Assembly (NCBI GenBank): GCA_963736715.1
Contig: CAVTQA010000012.1
Span: 62,001 to 126,000 of the forward strand
DNA: 64,000 bases
Direction: 5' to 3'
DNA from: AP-15 sp963736715
GTDB lineage: Bacteria > Pseudomonadota > Alphaproteobacteria > ATCC43930 > CGMCC-115725
Of the stretch, positions 17,150 to 25,816 are shown piece by piece. The first letter of the stretch is position 1, and each line of letters opens with the position of its first letter. Made by a program: the position numbers and the translations under genes. Below the pieces are notes generated by a model. That model worked only from the letters and a program-made list of their open reading frames with translations, was not told where the DNA came from and did no database searches.

Positions 17150-17764
17150 ATGAGAACGATTGCTGACTTCATCAAAACCACACTGATCGGCGGATTGCTG
17201 ATTGTTCTGCCGGTCTATATCGCGGTGCTTTTGATCTTGAAGGCGCTACAAGGTCTTGTGGCCGCGGTGAAGCCGATCACGGCTGCAATCCCCGGTTCCG
17301 TGAAGTTTGAGGAGATCCTGGCGATTCTAATACTCGCCGCCATTTGCTTCATCGCCGGTTTGATCGTCCGCACCAGGGCGGGTTTACGAGCGAAGAATGT
17401 CGTTGAACGGAGGGTACTACAAAGGCTCCCCGGCTACACGCTGCTGCGCGGCCTCACCGGGCGCGTCATGGGTGAGGCGGACGACCCGGCATTCGCGCCC
17501 TGTCTCGCCGAGATCGAAGAGGCACTGGTTCCCGCACTGATTGTCGAGGAACTGCAAAACGGTTCCTTTACGGTGCTGGTGCCTTCGGTGCCGACGCCGA
17601 TGGCTGGAGCGGTCTACATCCTACCGCCCGAACGAGTGCACCCTGTGGATGTGCCATTTACCGCAGCGCTCAGGGTTTTTACGAAATGGGGTGCCGGGTC
17701 CGGTGAGTTCGTCCGAGCCCTGGAAGCGGGTAAGCCATCCCAGGCCGCGTCGTCGGCCGCCTGA
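17150..17764 (+). CDS. DUF502 family membrane protein
   Basis: About 204 residues. Two N-terminal membrane helices (LIGGLLIVLPVYIAVLLIL and ILAILILAAICFIAGLIV), then the DUF502 core: RVLQRLPGYTLLRGLTGRVMG and SFTVLVPSVPTPMAGAVYIL. The family is widespread in proteobacteria, plastids and others with no established biochemical role. ATG at 17150; the ribosome site is a weak GGAGCAAGACC. It is transcribed toward the FNR-regulated operon but separated from it by about 270 bases, so it is probably a separate unit. Confidence 0.85.
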   Translation: MRTIADFIKTTLIGGLLIVLPVYIAVLLILKALQGLVAAVKPITAAIPGSVKFEEILAILILAAICFIAGLIVRTRAGLRAKNVVERRVLQRLPGYTLLRGLTGRVMGEADDPAFAPCLAEIEEALVPALIVEELQNGSFTVLVPSVPTPMAGAVYILPPERVHPVDVPFTAALRVFTKWGAGSGEFVRALEAGKPSQAASSAA

Positions 17765-17908
17765 TCAACCATGGTTATTTACAGCCGCGCGGCGGAGTTC
17801 CGCGAAAATTTGGTATGGGCCGGAAGGCGTTGCGGAATTCCAGTTGACTCGGCAACAGCAGGCGTTTTTTGTGCGTCGCAACAAGCTCGCTTAACGGTCG
17901 TCCGTCCT

Positions 17909-17922
17909 TTGATCTAGATCAA
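17909..17922. promoter_or_regulatory. FNR/FixK/Dnr-type operator upstream of the DUF3141-pta-fabI-ackA operon
   Basis: TTGATCTAGATCAA is a perfect TTGAT-N4-ATCAA palindrome, 113 bases before the start of the DUF3141 gene in a 270-base gene-free stretch. The distance allows a class II-type activated promoter with a leader of roughly 70 bases. It predicts induction of the downstream acetate-kinase operon under low oxygen or during denitrification by an FNR, FixK or Dnr homologue. Confidence 0.72.
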
Positions 17923-18034
17923 GGACCTGCCGCGCCAAGCCCGTTATTCCCCGTTGTACGGGCGGCGAGTTCACAAAACTGTAAAATAAAACTGCAAATT
18001 CTATCAACTACGGCTCATGAGCTGAGAGGCTGAC

Positions 18035-20261
18035 ATGAAAGGTAATCCTGGATCTCAAGTGGCGGAGAAGGCCGCGAACCTGCCATCGCCATGGCCGATG
18101 CCTGGGGCGAACGACCTGCTCGATTACTGGGTCGACGCTTGGCAGCGCTCCATTCTGCTGCTCGACGTGCTGCGGCAGCGCGGCAACAACAGCATCGAGC
18201 ACAATGCTCGCACGGCGCCGAATGTGCTGAGCTTTGAAGCCGAGCTGGTGCTCGATGGCCGCTCGCTGCCGCGGCCGGTGAATTACGGGTTGGTGCGGAT
18301 CATCCCGCCTGCAGGGCACCGCCACCGACCCGAACAAGCGGCCGTTCATCGTCTTCGACCCGCGCGCCGGCCACGGCCCAGGGATCGGCGGCATGAAGCA
18401 CGACAGCGAGATCGGCGTCGCGCTCGCCGCCGGCCATCCCTGCTATTTCGTCGGCTTTCTGCCTGACCCGGTGCCCGGTCAGACGATCGAGGATGTGTGC
18501 GAGGCGGAGGCCCGCTTTGTCGAGGAGGTCGTCAAGCGTCACCCGAACGCCGAGGGCAAGCCTTGTCTGATCGGCAACTGCCAGGCCGGCTGGCAGATCA
18601 TGATGATGGCCGCGATCCACCCGGAACGGGTCGGCCCGCTCATGCTCGCCGGGTCGCCGCTTTCCTACTGGGCCGGCGTGCACGGCAAGAATCCGATGCG
18701 CTATCTGGGTGGGCTGTTGGGTGGGACCTGGCTGACCTCGCTGGCCGGTGACCTCGGCAACGGCATCTTCGACGGCGCCAATCTCGTCGCGAATTTCGAG
18801 TCACTGCACCCCGACAACACGTACTGGAAGAAAATCTACAACGTCTATTCAAAGGTCGACACCGAGCCGCCGCGGTTTCTCGAATTCGAGAAGTGGTGGG
18901 GTAGCCCGGTGCTGCTCAATGCCGAGGAGATGCAGTCGATCGCCGACAAGCTGTTCGTCGGCAACAAACTCGTCTCGGGCGAACTGCACAGCTCAACCGG
19001 TACGCGTATCGACCTGCGCAACATCAAATCGCCGATCATCGTGTTCTGCTCCTGGGGCGACGACATCACGCCGCCGCAGCAGGCGCTCGACTGGATTCTC
19101 GACCTCTACGATCACGAGGACGAGATCGTCAAAGCCGGGCAGACGATCGTCTATTGCCTGCATCAGAGCATTGGGCATCTCGGCATCTTCGTCTCCGGAA
19201 AGGTGGCGACGAAGGAGCACGAGGAATTTGCCAATGCCATGGACATGATCGACTTGATGCCGCCCGGGCTTTACGAGGCGGTGATCACGGGTGTCGACGA
19301 AACGGTCGAAAATCCCGAGCTGGTGCAGGGCAACTACCTGTTCAGTCTGGAGACCCGCAAGCTCGACGACATTCGCAAGATTGGCGGCAACAGCCCCGAG
19401 GACGACCTTGCCTTCGCTACGGCCGCCCGCGTTTCGGAAGTCACCCAGGGCGTGTACAGCGCTCTGATGCGGCCGGCAGTGCGCGCCATGGTGACGGAAA
19501 GGAGCGCAGAGCTGATGCGGCGCACTCATCCGAACCGCCTGCGCTTTGAAATGTTCGCCGACGAGAACCCGTTTATGCGGCCGATTGCGGATTGGGCGGA
19601 GACGGTGCGCGAAAATCGCCGCCCGGTTAGCCCGAACAATCCGTTCCTCGCTTTCGAGCACATGGCATCGGACATGATCACCAGCGGTCTCGAAATGTGG
19701 GGCAAGGCGCGAGATGCGGCGACTGAGGCCTTCTTCTTCAACACCTACGGTTCTCCGGTTGTCCAGGCGATGGTCGGCCTGCGCACCGACAACACCTCCG
19801 TGAGCCGCCGCATGGGACGCGACGTGGCGCGAGAGGCCGCCGCCAAAGAGGCGGCCGTCCATCTCGAGCAGCGCATCGATCAAGGCGGCCTGATCGAGGC
19901 CGCAGTGCGGGCGCTGATTTATGTACGCCTTCCGGAGGGAAAGGTCGACGAGCGCGGATTTGCCGCCTTGAAGCAAATCAGCGCCGAGCTGCCGGCGGCC
20001 AAGCGCGTCGGTCTCGTCCGCTTCAAGGAGATCGTCAAAGAGCAATACCTGATGCTGCTGCTGGACGCGGAACGGGCGATCGCCGCGCTTCCGAAGCTGC
20101 TGCCCGCCAATAGGCGGCAGTGCGAGGAGGCGCTGGCCTTGGTGCGTCGCGTGCTCGCGGCGCGTGGTGCCCTCCCTGAAGAGGGCAGCCTGAGGCTCGA
20201 GCGCATCGAGGCGATGTTCGCCGGTCCGCCCCCGGAGGTTGGCCGGGATAAGGCGGCGTAG
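18035..20261 (+). pseudogene. DUF3141 protein (PHA-synthase-like alpha/beta hydrolase), frameshifted
   Basis: The first part starts at 18035 (MKGNPGSQVAEKAANLPSPW) and reads normally to RIIPPAG; the protein then continues in another frame as TATDPNKRPFIVFDPRAGHG. The total is 2227 bases, one over a multiple of three, and the extra base is most simply one G of the GGG at 18314-18316. Repaired it has about 741 residues, in the DUF3141 range. The second part has an alpha/beta-hydrolase core with a nucleophile elbow GNCQAG in which Cys replaces the usual Ser, as in polyhydroxyalkanoate synthases, then an Asp in SWGDDITPP and a His in SIGHLGIF as likely triad partners. A C-terminal helical region follows. 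First gene of the operon, 113 bases after an FNR box. Confidence 0.85.
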
Positions 20262-20284
20262 GCCGGCGAGGAATGGGGCAAGCG

Positions 20285-21238
20285 ATGGAAACCAAAGCTG
20301 ACGGGCCACGTGAGCGATACGACCGGCTCGTGCACGCAGCGCAGCAACTGCCGCCGGTGACGACGGCGGTTGCGCATCCCTGCGATCGGATCTCGATCGA
20401 GGGCGTGGTCGAGGCGGCTAGGCTCGGGTTGATAGCGCCGATCCTGGTCGGGCCGCCCGCTCGCATCTGCGAAGCGGCAAAGCAGGCCGAAGCCGAAATT
20501 TCCGGCTTTCCGCTCGAGGAGTCGGCGCACAGCCATGACTCTGCCGCTAAAGCGGTCGAGCTCGTCCGGGAGGGAAAAGCCGAGGCCCTGATGAAGGGCA
20601 GCCTGCATACCGATGAGCTGATGGGGGCCGTGGTCGCGCGCGAGACCGGCATTCGCACGGCGCGGCGGATCAGCCATTGCTTTGTAATGGATGTCCCCGG
20701 CCACAAGGACCCGCTGATCATCACCGATGCCGCGGTCAACATCGCCCCGAGCCTCGCCGACAAGGTCGACATCGTGCAGAACGCGATCGATCTTGGTCAT
20801 GCATTGGGATTTCCGGAAGTGCGGGTGGCGATCATGTCGGCGATGGAAACGGTCAATCCCGCCATCCCGTCGACGATCGAAGCTGCCGCACTGTGCAAGA
20901 TGGCGGAACGCGGCCAGATCACCGGCGGGATCCTCGACGGCCCGCTGGCGCTCGACAATGCAATCAACGAGGAGGCGGCGGCGATCAAGCACATCGTCTC
21001 CCCAGTGGCCGGGCGAGCGAATGTGCTGGTCGTGCCGGACTTGGAATCCGGAAACATGCTGGCCAAGAGCCTCTCGTTTCTCGCCGGTGCGGCCGCCGCT
21101 GGCGTCGTCCTCGGCGCGCGGGTGCCGATCATCCTGACCAGCCGCGCCGACAGTGTTATTACCCGGCTCGCTTCCTGTGCCGTCGCGAGCCTCGTGGCAG
21201 ACGTTCGGCGCAAGAGCGCTGCGGCGGCGATCCGATGA
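20285..21238 (+). CDS. pta: Phosphate acetyl/butyryltransferase family protein
   Basis: About 317 residues of the PTA_PTB fold, which interconverts acyl-CoA and acyl-phosphate. Visible family segments are EALMKGSLHTDELMGAV, RRISHCFVMDVPG, ITDAAVNIAPSL and the C-terminal VLVVPDLESGNMLAKSL. The short length is that of phosphotransbutyrylase or of the C-terminal Pta domain; the CoA ester used cannot be settled from sequence, but acetyl-CoA is likely because acetate kinase is in the same operon. ATG at 20285 is used; an ATG at 20273 lies too close to its GAGGA. It starts 24 bases after the DUF3141 gene and overlaps fabI by 4 bases. Confidence 0.85.
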   Translation: METKADGPRERYDRLVHAAQQLPPVTTAVAHPCDRISIEGVVEAARLGLIAPILVGPPARICEAAKQAEAEISGFPLEESAHSHDSAAKAVELVREGKAEALMKGSLHTDELMGAVVARETGIRTARRISHCFVMDVPGHKDPLIITDAAVNIAPSLADKVDIVQNAIDLGHALGFPEVRVAIMSAMETVNPAIPSTIEAAALCKMAERGQITGGILDGPLALDNAINEEAAAIKHIVSPVAGRANVLVVPDLESGNMLAKSLSFLAGAAAAGVVLGARVPIILTSRADSVITRLASCAVASLVADVRRKSAAAAIR

Positions 21239-22038
21239 CGAGGGCAAACAGCATGCCGACCGAACTGGCCCGGTCTTCTATCCTGAAAGGGCAAAAGGCG
21301 CTGATCGTCGGCGTCGCCAATGACCGTTCGATCGCCTGGGGATGCGCCGAGGCGATGCACCGCGCCGGCGCCGAAATCGCGATGACCTATCTCAACGTTA
21401 AGGCGCGGCCTTATGTCGAGCCGCTGGCAGCGGCAGTCGAGGCCTCGCTGTTGCTGCCATTGGAGGTCCGCGACACGGCCCAGGTTGCTGGGCTGTTCGA
21501 AGCGATCGAGTCGAAGTGGGGGCGTCTCGACATCCTCGTTCACTCGATCGCCTTCGCGCCGCGCCAGGCGCTAGAGGGGCGGGTCACCGACTGTCCCCGC
21601 GACGGCTTTCTGACCGCGATGGATGTGTCGTGCTGGTCGCTCTTGGATCTGACGCGCCGCGCGGAAAAGCTGATGACCGAAGGCGGCACGATCTTCGCAA
21701 TGACCTATCATGGCGCCAACGAGGTCATCGAGAATTACGGGATCATGGGCCCGGTGAAGGCGGCGCTGGAATCAGCGGTGCGCTATCTCGCAGCTGAGCT
21801 CGGACCCAGGGGCATTCGCGTGCACGCCATCAGCCCCGGCCCATTGGCCACCCGCGCCGCCTCCGGCATACCCGATTTCGACGTGCTGATGGAGCGAGTG
21901 GCGGAACGTGCGCCAGCCCGGCGTTTGGTGACCATCGAGGAGGTGGGCGCTGCGTGCGTGTTTCTGGCAAGCCAATACGCAGGCGCGATGACGGGCGATA
22001 CGATCTATATCGACGGCGGCTATCATATCCTCGGCTGA
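21235..22038 (+). CDS. fabI: Enoyl-[acyl-carrier-protein] reductase (FabI type)
   Basis: About 267 residues, a short-chain dehydrogenase fold of FabI type that reduces enoyl-thioesters with NAD(P)H. The FabI Tyr-Tyr-Lys set is present at Y158, Y168 and K175, with the same spacings (10 and 7) as the E. coli enzyme. The N-terminal nucleotide site reads LIVGVANDRSIAWG and the end SQYAGAMTGDTIYIDGGYHILG. Start ATG overlaps the pta stop (ATGA). Finding FabI inside a pta-ackA operon is unusual for a fatty-acid synthesis gene; it is likely a second, condition-specific copy working as an NADH sink or in acyl-chain supply. That role is inference. Confidence 0.88.
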   Translation: MTRANSMPTELARSSILKGQKALIVGVANDRSIAWGCAEAMHRAGAEIAMTYLNVKARPYVEPLAAAVEASLLLPLEVRDTAQVAGLFEAIESKWGRLDILVHSIAFAPRQALEGRVTDCPRDGFLTAMDVSCWSLLDLTRRAEKLMTEGGTIFAMTYHGANEVIENYGIMGPVKAALESAVRYLAAELGPRGIRVHAISPGPLATRAASGIPDFDVLMERVAERAPARRLVTIEEVGAACVFLASQYAGAMTGDTIYIDGGYHILG

Positions 22039-22051
22039 CAGGGTACTCGCC

Positions 22052-23236
22052 ATGAACACAACAACGGCAGAGCCGCTGATCGGCGTTATCAATGCCGGCT
22101 CCTCGTCGCTCAAATTCAGCTTTTATGAAGGCGAGCGTAGAATTCTGAGCGGGCAAGTCGATGGGATCGGCGCGCGTCCTTCGGCGAGCGCCGTCGGGCC
22201 CGATGGCGAAAAGCTCGCAGCGCCGGATTTGGGTCAGAAACCGCCGAGCGTGCCCAGCGAGGTCCTCCCTGCGATATTGCCGTGGGCCAGAGAGTGGCTA
22301 GGCGAGCGGCGGCTGGCGGCGCTCGGCCATCGCGTCGTACACGGCGGCCTGCATTACTCGCGGCCGGCCCGCGTTACGCCCGAATTGATCGCCGAGTTGG
22401 AGAAGCTGGTGCCGCTGGCGCCGCTCCACGAGCCGCACAACCTCGCGCCCATCAAGATGGCAATGCGGCTCAATCCCGAATTGCCGCAGGTGGCATGCTT
22501 CGATACCGCCTTTCACCGCACCGCGCCGGAGGTCGAGCAGGCCTTCGCCCTGCCCTATTCGTTCTATGAGGAAGGCATCCGGCGCTACGGCTTTCACGGG
22601 CTCTCCTACGAATACATTGCTTCGGTATTGCCGCAGCGGGCGCCCGAAATCGCCAATGGCCGCGTTGTCGTCGCGCATCTCGGCAATGGCTGCTCGGCTT
22701 GCGCACTGCGCAACCGGGTTTCGCTCGCAACGACAATGGGGTTCACCGCGCTCGATGGGTTGCCGATGGGCACCCGCTGCGGCGAACTCGATGCCGGCGT
22801 CGTGCTGCACCTCATCCAGCAGAAACGGATGTCGCCTGAAGAGCTGGTCGACCTCCTCTATAAACGCTCGGGTATGCTGGGGCTCTCTGGAATTTCGTCC
22901 GATTTTCGCGAGCTCCTCGCTAGCGACGACCGCCGTGCGCGCTTTGCGGTCGAGGTGTTTTGCTACCGCACTGCCGGCCATATCGCCTCGCTCGCAGCGG
23001 CGCTCGGCGGCCTCGACGGAATTGTCTTTACGGCCGGCGTCGGAGAGAATGCTGCGCCGGTGCGCAGTGCCGTCTGCCGCGCCTGCGCTTGGCTGGGGGT
23101 GGACTTGGACGAAGGGGCCAACCGGGAACATAAGGCGCGAATAAGCACGCCGAACAGCCGTGTGGCTGCATATGTGATAAAAACCGACGAGAACCTGATG
23201 ATCGCGCGCCACGCCCGCGCGCTGGTCGGAAGCTGA
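22052..23236 (+). CDS. ackA: Acetate kinase
   Basis: About 394 residues, the normal length. It transfers phosphate between acetyl-phosphate and ADP, giving ATP and acetate. Recognised segments: NAGSSSLKFSFYE (nucleotide/phosphate site), LGHRVVHGG, CFDTAFHRT (catalytic Asp), RYGFHGLSYEYI, VVAHLGNGCSACAL, TMGFTALDGLPMGTRCGELD and VFTAGVGENAAPVR. It begins 13 bases after fabI and is followed 22 bases later by a small conserved hypothetical gene. With the transferase upstream and the phosphoketolase at the left edge it completes a route from sugar phosphates to acetate and ATP. Confidence 0.93.
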   Translation: MNTTTAEPLIGVINAGSSSLKFSFYEGERRILSGQVDGIGARPSASAVGPDGEKLAAPDLGQKPPSVPSEVLPAILPWAREWLGERRLAALGHRVVHGGLHYSRPARVTPELIAELEKLVPLAPLHEPHNLAPIKMAMRLNPELPQVACFDTAFHRTAPEVEQAFALPYSFYEEGIRRYGFHGLSYEYIASVLPQRAPEIANGRVVVAHLGNGCSACALRNRVSLATTMGFTALDGLPMGTRCGELDAGVVLHLIQQKRMSPEELVDLLYKRSGMLGLSGISSDFRELLASDDRRARFAVEVFCYRTAGHIASLAAALGGLDGIVFTAGVGENAAPVRSAVCRACAWLGVDLDEGANREHKARISTPNSRVAAYVIKTDENLMIARHARALVGS

Positions 23237-23258
23237 AGGGTTGGGAAGAGAGGGAGCC

Positions 23259-23714
23259 ATGTCCGAAAATCGCAGCACTACGAGCGGCAATTTTTCCGCC
23301 GCCGACCTCAGGCGCCGGATGGCCGAGCGCGAGGCGGCCAAGTCCGCTGAGGAAATGCGCCATATGAAGGAGCAGGAAGAAAAGCAGAAGGCGGTAATGG
23401 AGGAGTTTCACAAGCCTCCGGACAGGACGCCCGACCAGCTGATGCAGATGTTGATGCAGCTGGTGGACCGGGCCGCCGAGCGCGGACAGAGCGAGGTCCA
23501 GATCTATCGCTTTCCAAATACCATGTGCAGCGATGGTGGCCGAAGGATCAACAACTCGCTGCCCGAATGGGAGAAGACCTTAGAGGGCCGACCCAAGCTC
23601 GGCTACGAATTCTGGCGCGATCACCTGAGGCCGCTCGGCTTCGGGCTCAGGGCTGAAGTCCTCGAATATCCGGGAGGAATGCCCGGCGACATCGGCTTCA
23701 TCCTAACTTGGTAG
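23259..23714 (+). CDS. Conserved hypothetical protein, last gene of the FNR-box operon
   Basis: About 151 residues without signal peptide. The N-terminal third is a charged amphipathic helix or coiled coil (RRRMAEREAAKSAEEMRHMKEQEEKQKA). The C-terminal part is a compact mixed domain with MLMQLVDRAAERGQSEVQIYRF, CSDGGRRINN and a Gly-rich end. No family recognised. ATG at 23259 with GGGAG upstream; 22 bases after ackA, so in the operon. Its last 17 bases overlap the end of the convergent antiporter pseudogene. Confidence 0.7.
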   Translation: MSENRSTTSGNFSAADLRRRMAEREAAKSAEEMRHMKEQEEKQKAVMEEFHKPPDRTPDQLMQMLMQLVDRAAERGQSEVQIYRFPNTMCSDGGRRINNSLPEWEKTLEGRPKLGYEFWRDHLRPLGFGLRAEVLEYPGGMPGDIGFILTW

Positions 23715-24711
23715 CCCGAGCACCTTCCTCTGCTTCGGCCAGCGAACGCCGCGCCATCCTCTTCACCAGCGGGTTCGCGGTTATGCCATGGGAGATGACA
23801 CTGAGCAGCACTGTCCAGCCGGGCGCGCGCATTATCGTATCGTTACCGGGCAGCTTTTCGTCGAGGACGAGAACCGCGAAAACGATCGTGGCCAGCCCGC
23901 GCGGGCCGAACCAGCCGATGAAGAGCTTGTCGGCCGTGCTCGTCCGCGTGCCAATGAGACACAGAAAGACAGGTGACACGGTCGATCAAGCGGGCGACCA
24001 CGATCCCCCCGAACACCACCCATGTCAGCAGCGCCAGTGCTTCGCCAGTGGATTCAGCGCCGCGCAGCAGCTCCTCCTTGTGACGCTCCCGGAGGCCGCT
24101 CAGCAACAGCCCGCCGACAAAACACGCGATGAAGCCGCTGCCGCCCGCAGCCTGCGCCGCCGCAAAGCATGCCGCCGCCAGGGCGACGATAGGAATTTCC
24201 ACCCAGTGCTCGCTAATCCAGCCTCGCCCCTCTGCAAAGCGCAGCGTCAAGGTGGTGAGCCAGGTCAACGCGAGCCCAATTGCCGCCCCGATGCCGTCAC
24301 GACCGGCTTGCCAAGAGCCGCATCCGTCGGCGCCAGCATCGCCGCCATCAAGGCTATCTCCAATGTCCCGAGTGAGGGGAACACGGTCGCAGCGAGAACA
24401 AAGCCGAGCACGATCGTCAGCGGCAGACCTATCAAGAGCAGCCGCTCCGGAAGGCCCCGATTGCGCCTGAGGACGCCGAAATCCGCATTGGCAGCGTCGG
24501 TGAACAAAACCATAGCCAATGCGAGTTCCGCCAGAAGTCGAAGCCCCTCGCCAGTTATGTTCAGGCGGAGTACGCCCAGGGCATCCGGGCCGAGAATAGA
24601 ACCAACTCCGACGAACACAATCGGGCCACTGATCCAGGAGCGCTCGATACGTCCGGCGACCGCGATGTAGATGAGGAGGAACGCGGCCAGTATCGCGGCA
24701 TTCTGGTACAT
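23698..24711 (-). pseudogene. Cation:proton antiporter (CPA1-like), decayed
   Basis: Three fragments in different frames make up one antiporter. Fragment 1 (24711-24265): MYQNAAILAAFLLIYIAVAG to MLAPTDAALGKPVVT. Fragment 2 (about 24300-23950): DGIGAAIGLALTWLTTLTLRF to LTWVVFGGIVVARLIDRVT. Fragment 3 (about 23975-23698): VFLCLIGTRTSTADKLFIGWFGPRGLA to the end. Compared with intact relatives, the segment after PVVT (normally about 60-70 residues with GLNDG) and about 20 residues after RVT are missing, each with a frame change. Two internal deletions make sequencing error unlikely; this is a true pseudogene. It would have been a Na+(K+)/H+ exchanger of the inner membrane. Confidence 0.82.
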
Positions 24712-24996
24712 CCGAGGGACGTCTCCCTAAAGAAAGCTGACGCGCACCGCCGGTGTCCGGAATGGGTCAGGCAGAGACATGTCTCACCACTTGGCCGTGG
24801 TCAGCATTCGAGTGGATAGCAGACCCCTGCAACCAGGCCGGCGGTGTTTGGAGTTCGGGCTGCTTTGCCGAACGCCGCCCAGTGCGAGAGCCACCGTTCC
24901 CGGCCGAGCAATTCCATGCTCGGATTGCGCCCAACAACGCCATGAGATTATCCCGAATAGAGTGGCTTTGGTCACCGAAGAGAGCGTGAGGTCGCG
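24712..24996. other. Non-coding stretch between antiporter and transposase remnants
   Basis: About 285 bases with no gene I can support. Open frames here are short, lack ribosome sites and resemble no family. It probably contains degraded IS or flanking sequence, since it abuts the truncated start of the transposase remnant. Confidence 0.4.
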
Positions 24997-25448
24997 ATCA
25001 TCGACTGGGCGACCCGACGAGTGCTGTCCTGGCGGCTGTCGAACACGCTCACGGCGGGGTTCTGCGTCGAGGCGCTGAGCGAGGCCCTCGCCCGGTTCGG
25101 CAAGCCCGGCATCTTCAATACCGATCAAAGCCTGCCCTCGCGAAAGCGGGGGGCGCGCAATTCACCAGCGAGGAGTTCACCAAGGTACTGCGGGATCACC
25201 GGATCGCGATCAGCATGGATGGACGCGGGCGCTGCCACGACAACATCTTCGTCGAGCGCTTGTGGTGGACCGTGAAGCACGAATGGGTCTACCTGCGCCC
25301 GGCAGCCAACGGCATCGAACAGAAGCGCAGCCTTGCCGAGTTCTTCGACTGGTATAATCTGCGGCGTCCGCATCAGGCGCTCAGCTGGCGTACACCGGAC
25401 GAGGCTTACCTCGGCCAATCAATGGCGGCGACGGCACTGGCCGCCTGA
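24997..25448 (+). mobile_element. IS3-family transposase (OrfB) remnant
   Basis: The plus strand keeps the C-terminal part of an IS3-type DDE integrase: IDWATRRVLSWRLSNTLTAG, FCVEALSEALARFGKPGIFNTDQ (second catalytic Asp), then after an interruption QFTSEEFTKVLRDHRIAISMDGRGRC, DNIFVERLWWTVKHEWVYL (catalytic Glu) and the end NLRRPHQALSWRTPDEAYL. The interruption is a 23-base insert at about 25129-25151 that shifts the frame; it carries a cgcgaaagcggg core like the palindromic repeats at 47.9-48.1 kb. The first half of the gene and the first catalytic Asp region are missing. Not functional. Confidence 0.85.
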
Positions 25449-25816
25449 CGCCATGGCGAGCAGGTGCTGTGAATTTGTGGACAGTCGGCTGCGCCGATCC
25501 CCGCCTGACCGCGCAAGCGCGGTCCCCTATGGACAAGCCGGGGAAAACGCAATGCGTTTCCCCCGCCTTGCCCACAGGTCGGCGGCTGCCCACAAGCTTC
25601 ACAGCACCCCGCAACAAGACGGGATGAATTTGATTTCGGGGGATGGTGAAACCAGCAGCCGGCTACCGGCCTTTAGCTTATTCCTCCCCGGAAGCTGTCC
25701 AAACTACCGGGACCGTCGCAGATCCATATGGTGCCGGTCCGCGGCAAGCCCTTCGGCAAGCTCGATACCCGACCCGGCCATCTCGTGTTCATTCGAGCGG
25801 CGGTGGGTGTGTCCTC
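25449..25816. other. Gene-free stretch with IS end-like and copied sequence
   Basis: About 370 bases after the transposase stop with no supportable gene. It holds a segment resembling IS3-type terminal sequence (gaagctgtccaaactaccgg at about 25691) and immediately beyond it the 51-base copy of the MetE-like gene (25719-25769). Confidence 0.5.
25719..25769 (+). repeat. 51-bp copy of part of the MetE-like gene at 30778-30828
   Basis: Fifty of 51 bases match 30778-30828, exactly 17 codons (QIHMVPVRGKPFGKLDT) of the methionine-synthase-like gene 5 kb downstream; the single difference is g for a. Similarity stops abruptly on both sides. It lies just after an IS-end-like motif and before a B12-operon gene. 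It is a remnant or micro-duplication with no coding role of its own. Confidence 0.85.

Noticed and set aside
18300..18330. Programmed ribosomal frameshifting in the DUF3141 gene
   Set aside because: Only a GGG run, no slippery heptamer or clear downstream pseudoknot; a one-base indel is simpler.
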